Positions 1 through 7,638 of a stretch of DNA of 64,000 bases are shown here, piece by piece. The position numbers and the translations under genes are program-made. The notes below the pieces were generated by a model that did not search any database, was not told the DNA's origin, and worked only from the letters and a program-made list of their open reading frames with translations. The stretch covers positions 927,001 to 991,000 of the forward strand of contig NZ_LR134293.1 of NCBI RefSeq assembly GCF_900636575.1, written 5' to 3'. Numbering within the stretch: the first letter of the stretch is position 1; each line of letters opens with the position of its first letter. This stretch comes from Streptococcus canis (GTDB lineage Bacteria > Bacillota > Bacilli > Lactobacillales > Streptococcaceae).

Positions 1-251
1 CGAGGCAAGAAGTTTCTACAATGGGGGCATGTTGCGCGTCCTATGTAGAGATAAAAAGCTTTTTTGTTTCCCATCATGATTTGTATCTCACTAATAGAAA
101 CAGATTTTAAGAAATGACTGCTTTTTTGATAAGACGAAATAGCTTTAGCTTCATTATCTAATAAATAGTCTTTAGCGCTAGCATGACCGATAGTAGGCTG
201 TAAAAATATCAGTAACAATATGACTTTCAAAAGTAATTGTTTTTTAATCAT
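1..251 (-). CDS. Secreted thioredoxin-like protein (3' end beyond window)
   Basis: The reading frame starts at ATG 249-251 and runs off the window at base 1, giving about 83 residues. It begins MIKKQ, followed by a hydrophobic stretch ending in a signal-peptide-like GHASA. A CPHC motif in the context GRATCPHCRNF lies near the visible end. CxxC in this setting is typical of thioredoxin-fold proteins of the bacteriocin transport accessory / PedC-BrcD kind, which probably act as thiol oxidoreductases outside the membrane. The start overlaps the stop of the upstream gene as ATGA, so the two are likely translationally coupled. The fold is inferred from the motif and context only, because the C-terminal half is missing. 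Confidence 0.7.
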   Translation of the reverse strand, partial: MIKKQLLLKVILLLIFLQPTIGHASAKDYLLDNEAKAISSYQKSSHFLKSVSISEIQIMMGNKKAFYLYIGRATCPHCRNFLP

Positions 252-1258
252 TCGCAAGCCCAGCCATCATGATCACGGTCTAAATATGTTGCATAACCAG
301 GTTGTCCCTGTTGAATGGGTGCTACCCCGGCATTACGCATTTCTGTACAATTAGCGTAGTAAGTACGAGGTGCTTGTGGTGATTGAGCAAACTGTTGTTG
401 TGTTGCTGCAGCTGTTTGAGCTTCGCGTTCCTGAGCTTCGCGAGTCTCTATTGAGGAGATCACATTGTTTATGCGGTTAGTAAAGGCACTTTTCTTTTCA
501 CCATCTGACAGAAAGTTAACCTTAGTTTGGGCATTAGCAATATTATCACGAATTTGATTATTTTCGAGTTGTTGAATAGCTATCTCGGCGTCGTTTACAG
601 CAATTTCTTGTTCTTCAATCACTCTAGCTACTGAATCAATACGACCAATAAGTGAACTTCTCTGATTAGCATTAGAAATAAGATTTACTTTTTGTTTGGC
701 ACTTTCAACTAATTGTTTCGTTTTACTGACTTCTAACTCTTTAATGACAGCTTCAGCTTCTGTAAAGTAAAGAGTTTGCTCTAGGTTGTTAAACTGCTTC
801 TGTAGCCCCTCTTTGTGCTTTGAGTTTTTGATTCGTCTAAGAGGTTCTCTTGCTTTTTCTAGATTTGTTCGATTAGTATTTTGTTCTAAAAGAATCAGAG
901 CCTGTTTAGCTTCTTGAATTCTTCTGTCTTCCTCACGAGAGCTGCTATCTTTTGGCTGTTGAGCTAGTTTCTTAGATACAGGCTTCATGACTGTTTTAGA
1001 AGAAGTTTGAGTTATGGTTTTAGCTTTGTTAGAATTGTTGGTAAGTCCTACTCCCAGAATGATGGTGCCGATTAATCCGATAACGGTTGCTACAATAGCA
1101 ACATTTTTTCGCTTCGTATCAGGTTTCTTTTTACTGTAGAACCATAATCCAATAATTCCTGCAATTAAAATAAATGGCATTAGCATTAAAAGGATGCTAA
1201 GAACGATGATTCCCAGTGTAAAGTAGAAAATAATTGTGAGACAACTTTTGTGTTTCAT
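248..1258 (-). CDS. Membrane-anchored coiled-coil protein with C-terminal excalibur motif
   Basis: 336 residues. The N-terminus carries about three hydrophobic segments (roughly residues 7-40 and 50-72). A hydrophilic helical region follows (about 105-275) built of three imperfect repeats of about 50 residues, each starting with a pattern like EAxxAIxxLE and ending RI(D/N)xVxxxI. The C-terminus has a Cys after YYAN and ends DRDHDGWACE, the excalibur signature (DxDxDGxxCE) proposed to bind calcium at the cell surface. The role is unknown; a wall- or membrane-associated extracellular protein is inferred. Its stop overlaps the start of the thioredoxin-like gene. An RBS (AAGGAA) lies just upstream of the ATG. 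Confidence 0.75.
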   Translation of the reverse strand: MKHKSCLTIIFYFTLGIIVLSILLMLMPFILIAGIIGLWFYSKKKPDTKRKNVAIVATVIGLIGTIILGVGLTNNSNKAKTITQTSSKTVMKPVSKKLAQQPKDSSSREEDRRIQEAKQALILLEQNTNRTNLEKAREPLRRIKNSKHKEGLQKQFNNLEQTLYFTEAEAVIKELEVSKTKQLVESAKQKVNLISNANQRSSLIGRIDSVARVIEEQEIAVNDAEIAIQQLENNQIRDNIANAQTKVNFLSDGEKKSAFTNRINNVISSIETREAQEREAQTAAATQQQFAQSPQAPRTYYANCTEMRNAGVAPIQQGQPGYATYLDRDHDGWACE

Positions 1259-1397
1259 TATTTAATCCATTCCTTAATTTTTATGTTAATTTTACATTTT
1301 TTATCTCTCGATGTAAACGCTTATTTTTAGAAAATAATCACTTTTTTAAAATCTATATATTTTTTCATTTAATTTCTAACGATCAAGTAGTTTTTCA

Positions 1398-1429
1398 TGC
1401 TACAATATTCTCAAAAGTTATCAAAGGAG
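1398..1429 (+). promoter_or_regulatory. Extended -10 promoter and RBS of pepP
   Basis: TGCTACAAT (1398-1406) is an extended -10 element, and AAAGGAG at 1423-1429 is the RBS for ATG 1436. Transcription would begin near 1413. An in-frame ATG at 1397 therefore lies inside the promoter and cannot be the translation start of this transcript. Confidence 0.65.
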
Positions 1430-1435
1430 TTTGCT

Positions 1436-2509
1436 ATGTCAGGATTTTTAGAGCAACGACTAAGGCAATGTCAAGAGCAAATGAAGGAGCGAGGGCTAGA
1501 AGCGCTGCTCATTACCCATTTAACCAATATTTACTACCTGACAGGTTTTTCGGGGACTGCAGCAACGGTCCTGATAATGCCCAATCGCCGTGTTTTTATT
1601 ACAGACTCACGTTATACCTTGATTGCCAAGGCTAGTGTGCAAGGCTTTGATATTATTGAAAGCCGTACACCACTCAAGGTTGTGGCAGAATTGTTAGAAG
1701 CTGACCACATAGATTGCCTTGGTTTTGAAGATCAAGTTGCCTTCTCTTTTTATCAGGCCATGCAAACAGAATTGTCAGGGATAACCTTGCTTGCCCAGTC
1801 AGGTTTTGTGGAGAACTTGCGTCTTATTAAGGACGCCTCTGAAATTGAGACCATTGCTAAAGCTTGTTCCATCTCGGACAAGGCATTTGAAGACGCTCTT
1901 GATTTTATTAAAGCAGGAACAACCACCGAACGTGACCTGGCTAATTTTTTAGATTTTCGCATGCGTCAGTATGGTGCTAGCGGAACATCATTTGAGACCA
2001 TTGCAGCATCAGGCTATCGCTCTGCCATGCCTCATGGCCGTGCTAGTGATAAGGTTATTCAGAATGGAGACAGCTTGACCATGGATTTTGGTTGCTACTA
2101 CAACCATTATGTTAGTGACATGACGAGGACCATTCATATCGGACAGGTTACGGATGAAGAGCGCGAGATTTATGCTTTTGTTCTGGCGGCTAATAAGGCT
2201 TTGATTGCTAAAGCTAGCGCTGGCATGACTTATAGTGACTTTGATGGTATTCCACGTCAGTTAATCACTGAGGCTGGTTATGGTAGTCACTTCACACATG
2301 GCATTGGTCATGGTATCGGGCTTGACACCCATGAGAATCCATTTTTCGGGAAATCTGAGCAGACCCTCCGAGCAGGTATGGTAGTAACAGACGAGCCAGG
2401 AATCTATTTGGATAACAAGTATGGTGTTCGTATCGAAGATGACTTGGTCATCACAGAAACTGGCTGCCAAGTCTTAACCTTGGCACCAAAAGAATTGATT
2501 GTATTGTAA
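1436..2509 (+). CDS. pepP: Xaa-Pro peptidase, M24B family
   Basis: 357 residues from the MSGFLEQR start, chosen for its AAAGGAG RBS and the promoter just upstream. The N-terminal third is a creatinase-like domain. The C-terminal pita-bread metallopeptidase domain shows the expected ligands: MDFGCYY and SDMTRT (Asp, Asp), [14 protein letters not shown] (His), TDEPGIY (Glu) and VRIEDD (Glu). It cleaves N-terminal Xaa-Pro bonds in cytosolic peptides. The gene sits upstream of efp, a common Firmicute arrangement. Aminopeptidase P and prolidase (PepQ) are hard to separate by sequence alone; the neighbourhood favours the pepP-type paralogue. Confidence 0.85.
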   Translation: MSGFLEQRLRQCQEQMKERGLEALLITHLTNIYYLTGFSGTAATVLIMPNRRVFITDSRYTLIAKASVQGFDIIESRTPLKVVAELLEADHIDCLGFEDQVAFSFYQAMQTELSGITLLAQSGFVENLRLIKDASEIETIAKACSISDKAFEDALDFIKAGTTTERDLANFLDFRMRQYGASGTSFETIAASGYRSAMPHGRASDKVIQNGDSLTMDFGCYYNHYVSDMTRTIHIGQVTDEEREIYAFVLAANKALIAKASAGMTYSDFDGIPRQLITEAGYGSHFTHGIGHGIGLDTHENPFFGKSEQTLRAGMVVTDEPGIYLDNKYGVRIEDDLVITETGCQVLTLAPKELIVL

Positions 2510-2541
2510 AAGAATGGTGTAGAAAAATTAGGAGAGAAGCA

Positions 2542-3003
2542 ATGACAAATCGTTTATCATGGCAAGACTATTTTATGGCCAATGCAGAGCTTATTTCTAA
2601 GCGCTCTACCTGTGACCGCGCCTTTGTAGGAGCTGTTTTAGTAAAGGACAATCGGATTATTGCCACAGGTTACAATGGCGGCGTTTCTGCCACAGACAAC
2701 TGCAACGAAACTGGTCACTATATGGAAGACGGGCATTGTATCAGAACGGTTCATGCTGAAATGAATGCCTTGATTCAATGTGCGAAAGACGGTATTTCAA
2801 CTGATGGAACGGAAATTTACGTGACTCATTTTCCTTGTATCAACTGCACCAAGGCGCTTTTGCAGGCGGGGATTAAAAAGATTACTTACAAGGCTCACTA
2901 TCGTCCACATCCTTTTGCCATTGAACTGATGGAGAAAAAAGGGGTTGCTTATGTGCAACATGATGTGCCCCAAATTATTTTGGGTGGTGATGAAGAGAGT
3001 TAA
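2542..3003 (+). CDS. comEB: Deoxycytidylate (dCMP) deaminase, ComEB-like
   Basis: 153 residues with a cytidine/deoxycytidylate deaminase zinc site: HAEMNAL supplies His and the catalytic Glu, and PCINC the two Cys ligands. Typical of ComEB/dCMP deaminases, which convert dCMP to dUMP for thymidylate synthesis. An extra Cys/His-containing segment ([13 protein letters not shown]) between the conserved blocks fits the second zinc site of this family. An RBS (GGAGAGAAG) precedes ATG 2542. It follows pepP by 32 bp, so co-transcription is likely. Confidence 0.9.
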   Translation: MTNRLSWQDYFMANAELISKRSTCDRAFVGAVLVKDNRIIATGYNGGVSATDNCNETGHYMEDGHCIRTVHAEMNALIQCAKDGISTDGTEIYVTHFPCINCTKALLQAGIKKITYKAHYRPHPFAIELMEKKGVAYVQHDVPQIILGGDEES

Positions 3004-3034
3004 GAAGAAGCCTGTGGCAATGGTCATAAAAGAT

Positions 3035-3063
3035 TTGAGCCTAGGGCACTTTTATGGTAAAAT
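3035..3063 (+). promoter_or_regulatory. Promoter of efp-asp23-nusB
   Basis: TTGAGC (3035-3040), a 17-bp spacer and TAAAAT (3058-3063) preceded by TGG, giving an extended -10. It lies 35 bp before the efp ATG. Confidence 0.6.
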
Positions 3064-3097
3064 GAAGTGATAAATATTTTAGTAAGAGGTAATAACA

Positions 3098-3655
3098 ATG
3101 ATCGAAGCAAGTAAGCTTAAAGCAGGTATGACATTTGAAACAGAAGGAAAATTAATCCGTGTCCTTGAGGCTAGCCACCACAAGCCAGGTAAAGGAAACA
3201 CAATCATGCGTATGAAATTGCGTGATGTGCGTACAGGTTCTACCTTCGACACAACTTACCGCCCAGATGAAAAATTTGAGCAAGCTATCATTGAAACTGT
3301 TCCAGCACAATACCTATACAAAATGGATGATACTGCTTACTTCATGAATACTGAAACTTACGATCAGTACGAAATTCCAGTTGCTAACGTTGAGCAAGAA
3401 TTGCTTTACATTCTTGAAAATTCAGACGTGAAAATCCAATTTTATGGAAGCGAAGTGATTGGGGTAACTGTTCCAACAACTGTTGAATTGACTGTTGCTG
3501 AAACACAACCTTCTATCAAAGGAGCAACTGTAACAGGTTCTGGTAAACCTGCAACCCTTGAAACAGGACTTGTGGTTAACGTTCCAGATTTTATCGAAGC
3601 TGGCCAAAAACTAATCATCAATACTGCAGAAGGTACTTACGTTTCTCGTGCTTAA
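3098..3655 (+). CDS. efp: Translation elongation factor P
   Basis: 185 residues, the standard EF-P length, starting [11 protein letters not shown] with the three OB/KOW-type domains expected. The loop HHKPGKGN contains the lysine at the tip of domain I that acts at the ribosomal peptidyl-transferase centre. EF-P relieves ribosome stalling at polyproline stretches. RBS AAGAGG is at good spacing. First gene of efp-asp23-nusB, an arrangement conserved in streptococci. Confidence 0.97.
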   Translation: MIEASKLKAGMTFETEGKLIRVLEASHHKPGKGNTIMRMKLRDVRTGSTFDTTYRPDEKFEQAIIETVPAQYLYKMDDTAYFMNTETYDQYEIPVANVEQELLYILENSDVKIQFYGSEVIGVTVPTTVELTVAETQPSIKGATVTGSGKPATLETGLVVNVPDFIEAGQKLIINTAEGTYVSRA

Positions 3656-3700
3656 TCCTTTGTCAGAACAGATTAGTCTAAAGAAGAGAAAGGAAATGCT

Positions 3701-4090
3701 ATGACAACTGAACATATCGGTGAAATCGTCATTTCACCACGAGTACTTGAAGTTATTACTGGGATTGCTACCACACAAGTTGAGGGCGTTCATTCCCTTC
3801 ATAATAAAAAAATGGCAGATAGCTTTAATAAAGCGAGCCTTGGGAAAGGGGTCTATCTCCAGACACAAGAAGATGGCAGCGTAACAGCAGATATTTATGT
3901 CTATTTGCAATACGGTGTTAAAGTTCCTGCTGTTTCCATGGCTATTCAAAAAGCTGTTAAATCTGCTGTCTATGACATGGCAGAAGTGACTATTTCAGCG
4001 GTTAATATTCATGTTGAAGGAATTGTTCCTGAAAAGACACCAAAACCAGAGTTGAAGTCGCTTTTTGATGAGGATTTCTTGAATGACTAA
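3701..4090 (+). CDS. Asp23/Gls24 family envelope stress protein
   Basis: 129 residues matching the Asp23/DUF322 pattern: [23 protein letters not shown] at the start, then a repetitive beta/alpha domain including VYLQYG and [12 protein letters not shown]. Family members are membrane-associated alkaline-shock or envelope-stress proteins without known enzymatic activity. It is translated from an RBS (GAGAAAGGA) and its last codons overlap nusB by 8 bp, so the two are coupled. Confidence 0.92.
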   Translation: MTTEHIGEIVISPRVLEVITGIATTQVEGVHSLHNKKMADSFNKASLGKGVYLQTQEDGSVTADIYVYLQYGVKVPAVSMAIQKAVKSAVYDMAEVTISAVNIHVEGIVPEKTPKPELKSLFDEDFLND

Positions 4091-4532
4091 AAGTTTTCAA
4101 AATTCAAGAAGAGACTTACGTGAACGTGCCTTTCAAGCCTTGTTTACGATGGAAATGGGTGGTGATTTCTTACTTGCTTCTCGGTTTGCCTATGATTATG
4201 ACAAGGCTGTGGACAAAGAAGATCAAGCCTTGGAATTACCGATTTTCCTGTTAAATCTTGTCAACGGGGTCAATGATCACAAAGAAGAACTTGATGGCAT
4301 TATTTCAGAGCATTTGAAGACAGGCTGGTCACTAGAACGCTTGACTGTAACAGATAAAGCCTTACTGCGTTTAGGTCTTTTTGAAATCAAGTATTTCGAT
4401 GAAACACCTGATCGTGTGGCCTTAAATGAAATCATCGAAGTGGCTAAAAAATATTCTGATGAGACCTCTGCTAAATTTATTAATGGCTTGCTTAGCCAAT
4501 TTGTTTCAGAAGCATCTTCAGCAAGTGAATAA
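4083..4532 (+). CDS. nusB: Transcription antitermination factor NusB
   Basis: 149 residues, all-helical NusB pattern: [18 protein letters not shown] at the N-terminus, and [18 protein letters not shown] plus [26 protein letters not shown] at the C-terminus. NusB with S10 binds boxA RNA and supports rRNA antitermination. It overlaps the end of asp23 by 8 bp. A terminator follows the stop. Confidence 0.96.
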   Translation: MTKSFQNSRRDLRERAFQALFTMEMGGDFLLASRFAYDYDKAVDKEDQALELPIFLLNLVNGVNDHKEELDGIISEHLKTGWSLERLTVTDKALLRLGLFEIKYFDETPDRVALNEIIEVAKKYSDETSAKFINGLLSQFVSEASSASE

Positions 4533-4539
4533 GACCAAT

Positions 4540-4571
4540 CGGACCAATCTTAGGATAGTGTCCGTTTTTTT
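4540..4571 (+). terminator. Terminator after nusB
   Basis: CGGAC (4540-4544) pairs with GTCCG (4560-4564), followed at once by a run of seven T. The stem is short and the loop is 15 nt. Confidence 0.55.
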
Positions 4572-4673
4572 GTCAGTATGATGATTAGGACAGTTGCAAT
4601 AACTAGCGGAGGTGTGGTTTGCCCACGATTTTTCTAGATAAAGCAGAGAGCAAAGCTAGTAAAAGGAGAGACT

Positions 4674-4793
4674 GTGGAAAAGGTTTCCTATAAACGACGG
4701 GGGCTTAAAGAAAAGAAAAAACAAACAGAAAGTCAGATTGAAGAAAAAGTCCATTTAGGACAATGTTTCTTCAATCTTTTTTCACTCTTCTAA
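4674..4793 (+). CDS. Possible 39-residue protein, GTG start
   Basis: A short frame in an otherwise gene-free gap of about 450 bp. AAAAGGAGAG lies 3-4 nt before GTG 4674. The product would be very basic and charged in its first two thirds (KRRGLKEKKK, then Gln/Glu-rich) and hydrophobic at the end (CFFNLFSLF). I recognise no family. It lies between the nusB terminator and the terminator of the opposite scrBR unit. It may be a chance frame; the RBS is the only positive evidence. Confidence 0.25.
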   Translation: MEKVSYKRRGLKEKKKQTESQIEEKVHLGQCFFNLFSLF

Positions 4794-4840
4794 AAAAGAA
4801 AAACTCCTGAAACACGATAACATAAGTGTTTCAAGAGTTG
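4793..4840 (-). terminator. Terminator of scrBR (minus strand)
   Basis: CTCcTGAAACAC and GTGTTTCAaGAG form a long hairpin around a 10-nt loop. Read on the minus strand it is followed by a T-rich tail (GTTTTTCTTTTTT). It ends the scrB-scrR transcript about 140 bp after the scrR stop. Confidence 0.7.
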
Positions 4841-4983
4841 GTTGAAGTCATGATCATTAAATCATTTTCATAGACACCTTCTTAAAAATAGAGTTTGTCT
4901 ACGTTCTGCAGAAAGTTTCTTTTCCGAAGAAAAGAGTGCTCCTGTTTGTTGTCGCCAATAGTCATTGATTGGTTGGGCGCTGC

Positions 4984-5949
4984 TCAAATGCTTGTTCCTG
5001 GTAAAAGAGTAATAGGTAAAATATAGTCCTTGCTAGTCTTTTCTCCTTTGATTTTTTTGAGGAGGACTTCGACGCTAAGCTTGGCAATTTCTTTAATGGG
5101 CTGCTTAATTGTTGCTAACTGAGGAACGTATTGTTCGACAAAAGCAGTGCCGTCGTAACCAATTATTTTCATGTCTTGTGGAATAGCAATATCAAGTTGC
5201 TTGGCCACTTTCATGATGAGAATAGCCGTCAGGTCATCGGAAACGAAGAGTCCATCAGGCTTTCGGGTTGCCAAAATAGACTTGATTTCCATTTCACGGC
5301 GGATGGGAGAAAGATCGTTTGGCAATTTAATGATTTCAGCGCTCCGTTTCAGTTGGTAGTTGAAACCTAGCTGGCGCAGCCCTGTGGGCGAATCAGAATT
5401 ATCATTGCCCGTAATCATAATAATCTTTTGACAGCCGTGTTTTTGAAGGGTCTGCGCAGCTAATTTACCACCTTCAAAATTATCTGAAGAAATAATTGGA
5501 ATATTTGGTGCTAGATTACGGTCAAAGGCTACAATAGGGGCTTCGACACGCTCGTAATCATCAATCCCTAGGTTGTGACTGGAAGATATAATGCCGTCAA
5601 CTTGATTGGCCGCAAGCATTTCTAAGTATTCGCGTTCTTTGACAGGGTTATGCTCACTATTGCAAATAATGGTTTTGTAGCCCTGTTTAAACAAGTCAAT
5701 TTCCAAGTGTTCAATTAATTCGGCGTAAAAGATATTGCTGATGTTGGGGAAGATAAGGCCAATGAGTTGGGCTGATTTGCCTTGCAAACTTCTAGCGAGA
5801 TTATTGGGTTTGTATCCCAATTCGCGCATGGCTCTATTCACCTTATCCACAGTTTTCTGGGAAAGGTAGCCTTTTTTGTTGATAACACGTGAAACGGTTG
5901 TTGGGCTGACGCCTGCCAAAGCTGCCACGTCTGTTAATTTTGCGACCAT
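4984..5949 (-). CDS. scrR: Sucrose operon repressor, LacI family
   Basis: 321 residues. The N-terminal LacI helix-turn-helix (KLTDVAALAGVSPTTVSRVIN) is followed by the hinge helix and KPNNLARSLQGK, then a periplasmic-binding-protein-like effector domain with QLIGLIFPNISNIFYAEL. It lies 4 bp downstream of scrB in the same orientation, which identifies it as the sucrose repressor rather than CcpA. It is expected to repress scrA and scrBR through the palindromes between 7434 and 7502 and to release them on sucrose- or fructose-derived signals. Confidence 0.92.
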   Translation of the reverse strand: MVAKLTDVAALAGVSPTTVSRVINKKGYLSQKTVDKVNRAMRELGYKPNNLARSLQGKSAQLIGLIFPNISNIFYAELIEHLEIDLFKQGYKTIICNSEHNPVKEREYLEMLAANQVDGIISSSHNLGIDDYERVEAPIVAFDRNLAPNIPIISSDNFEGGKLAAQTLQKHGCQKIIMITGNDNSDSPTGLRQLGFNYQLKRSAEIIKLPNDLSPIRREMEIKSILATRKPDGLFVSDDLTAILIMKVAKQLDIAIPQDMKIIGYDGTAFVEQYVPQLATIKQPIKEIAKLSVEVLLKKIKGEKTSKDYILPITLLPGTSI

Positions 5950-5953
5950 TTGC

Positions 5954-7393
5954 CTAATACCTCATTTCATAATAATAGCCAGAAGCTTGCCCTTCTACTA
6001 ATTGGATACCTGTTTGCCCCTGAGTTGGGAAAACACGACTGGTGAGGACTTTTTGTCCCTGATTGATAAAAATTTCAAGGATGGAATTATCCACATAGAT
6101 GTTAAGTGTAACACGGTCTTGGGGGATTTGGCAAGAGCGCACCCTACCATAGTCTTGGGCATACTGAACTCCTGCCTTGCTACGGTCAATGCTTACCTGT
6201 CCGTGGTCGGTGTCTACTTTCAGTTTTAGGCCATTACCCTCTTGATCAGCAAATAGGTGTAGTTCAAGCTTCTCTTGGCTTGGAATAGCTAGTTCTAGTT
6301 CATAGCAGTTGCTCGTTGTCTCCTTATTTTGAAAGGGTTCTGTCTGCCCCCGAAGGTTTCTTAAAGCGGCAACGGGGCGTTGATAGAGTTGTCCATTTTG
6401 AAGAGACAATTTTTTGACCAGACTAAGGGCCCCTTGATAGTCATAGTTATCTGTCGGATAATCAATATCTGGAAGACCAATCCAAGACACGGCTAGCACG
6501 CTACCGTCTGGACTATTAAAGGCTTGAGTCGCATAAGCTTCAAAACCAAAATCTAGATTTTGAAGAGAGCCGCCACCAAGTAATTGTCCAGTTTCTGGAT
6601 TGAAGCTTTCAAAAATTTTATAGGTGTTAGGATAAATATTTTGGTAATCTAGATCAGTTTTGGCAAGTCCTTGTGGACTGAAAATGAGAACGGGTTTGTC
6701 ATCGACAAAGACGAGGTTGGGGCACTCAATCATGTACTCGGTGCCAGAATCATCAAAGTCCAAATCGGCTATAAATTGCCAGTTGTCCACATGATTGTCC
6801 ACAGCTTTGTAAAGTTTGATTTTTCCTTTGCCGTCTAAACCTTGGGCGCCAATAATAGTATAAAACTGACCTTGATAAGAAAAAAGCTGGGGGTCTCGAA
6901 AATGCTCCGTAACATCATCGGGCTGTTCAATCAAAACATGTGGGATTTTGGAGATATTTCCTTGTTTATCCATCCAAGCTCCCACCTGTAATGGTGTTCT
7001 GACCCAGTTGTCATCGCGGACATTACCAGTGTAAAACAGAAAAAGTTTATCATCAATAGCATAGGCAGAGCCCGAGTAAGCTCCATGGCTATCATGAGGA
7101 TGATCTGGCAAGAGACGGCTCCCTGTTTCCGTGAAATGGACCAGATCTGTGGAGGTCATGTGTACCCATTGCTTCAAACCATGAGCAGCGCCATAAGGCC
7201 AATTTTGATAAAAGAGGTGGTAGCCCCCATTGAAATAAGAAAAACCATTAGGGTCATTGAGTAGACCAGTCTTGGCTTCAACATGATATTGACTCCGCCA
7301 GGGAGATTTAGCCATCTTGTCAATGATAGCTTGGTAATCTGTTTGGTTCCATTCCTTGTAAGGACGATAACGAACCGCTTGTGGTAAATCCAT
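5954..7393 (-). CDS. scrB: Sucrose-6-phosphate hydrolase (GH32)
   Basis: 479 residues from ATG 7391-7393, preceded by AAGGAG at good spacing. The open frame continues further upstream into the promoter region, so longer starts are rejected. GH32 motifs: LLNDPNGF (nucleophile Asp), FRDP, and ECPNL (acid/base Glu). It hydrolyses the sucrose-6-phosphate made by ScrA to glucose-6-phosphate and fructose. The C-terminal beta-sandwich typical of GH32 is present. First gene of the scrB-scrR unit, divergent from scrA. Confidence 0.95.
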   Translation of the reverse strand: MDLPQAVRYRPYKEWNQTDYQAIIDKMAKSPWRSQYHVEAKTGLLNDPNGFSYFNGGYHLFYQNWPYGAAHGLKQWVHMTSTDLVHFTETGSRLLPDHPHDSHGAYSGSAYAIDDKLFLFYTGNVRDDNWVRTPLQVGAWMDKQGNISKIPHVLIEQPDDVTEHFRDPQLFSYQGQFYTIIGAQGLDGKGKIKLYKAVDNHVDNWQFIADLDFDDSGTEYMIECPNLVFVDDKPVLIFSPQGLAKTDLDYQNIYPNTYKIFESFNPETGQLLGGGSLQNLDFGFEAYATQAFNSPDGSVLAVSWIGLPDIDYPTDNYDYQGALSLVKKLSLQNGQLYQRPVAALRNLRGQTEPFQNKETTSNCYELELAIPSQEKLELHLFADQEGNGLKLKVDTDHGQVSIDRSKAGVQYAQDYGRVRSCQIPQDRVTLNIYVDNSILEIFINQGQKVLTSRVFPTQGQTGIQLVEGQASGYYYEMRY

Positions 7394-7433
7394 CAGAAAG
7401 CTCCTTGTATCTACATTCATCTTTAAGAATATA

Positions 7434-7524
7434 CTAAACGTTTTCTTTCTAAAAATCAACATTTTAAACCAAATAAAATAAAAATGTGTCAAACGCTTGA
7501 CATAAAAAATATTAGTGATAAAAT
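7434..7524. promoter_or_regulatory. Divergent scrB/scrA promoters with ScrR operators
   Basis: TGTCAAACGCTTGACA (7487-7502) is a LacI-type palindrome with 7 of 8 symmetric pairs. Its right arm is the TTGACA -35 box of scrA (16-bp spacer, TAAAAT at 7519-7524). Its left arm read on the minus strand is also TTGACA, the -35 of scrB (TTTAAA about 18 bp further). A second AAACGTTT core lies at 7436-7443 downstream of the scrB promoter. Bound repressor would block both promoters at once. Confidence 0.75.
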
Positions 7525-7638
7525 GATAGTCAAGAAGTGAAGCGGATTCACAACTGTTAGTCAAGCCTGCTTCTCATTAGCGGAGCTGGCAGAATTACTG
7601 AAAGACTGACACCGAATAAAAAAGGAGATGTTGTAGGC

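Noticed and set aside
1397..1435. Earlier ATG start for pepP
   Set aside because: It sits inside the extended -10 promoter element and lacks an RBS; ATG 1436 has both a good RBS and a family-like N-terminus.
7394..7564. Longer ScrB N-terminus
   Set aside because: The open frame runs back through the divergent promoter and operator; its residues are unlike GH32 proteins, and ATG 7391-7393 has a good RBS.
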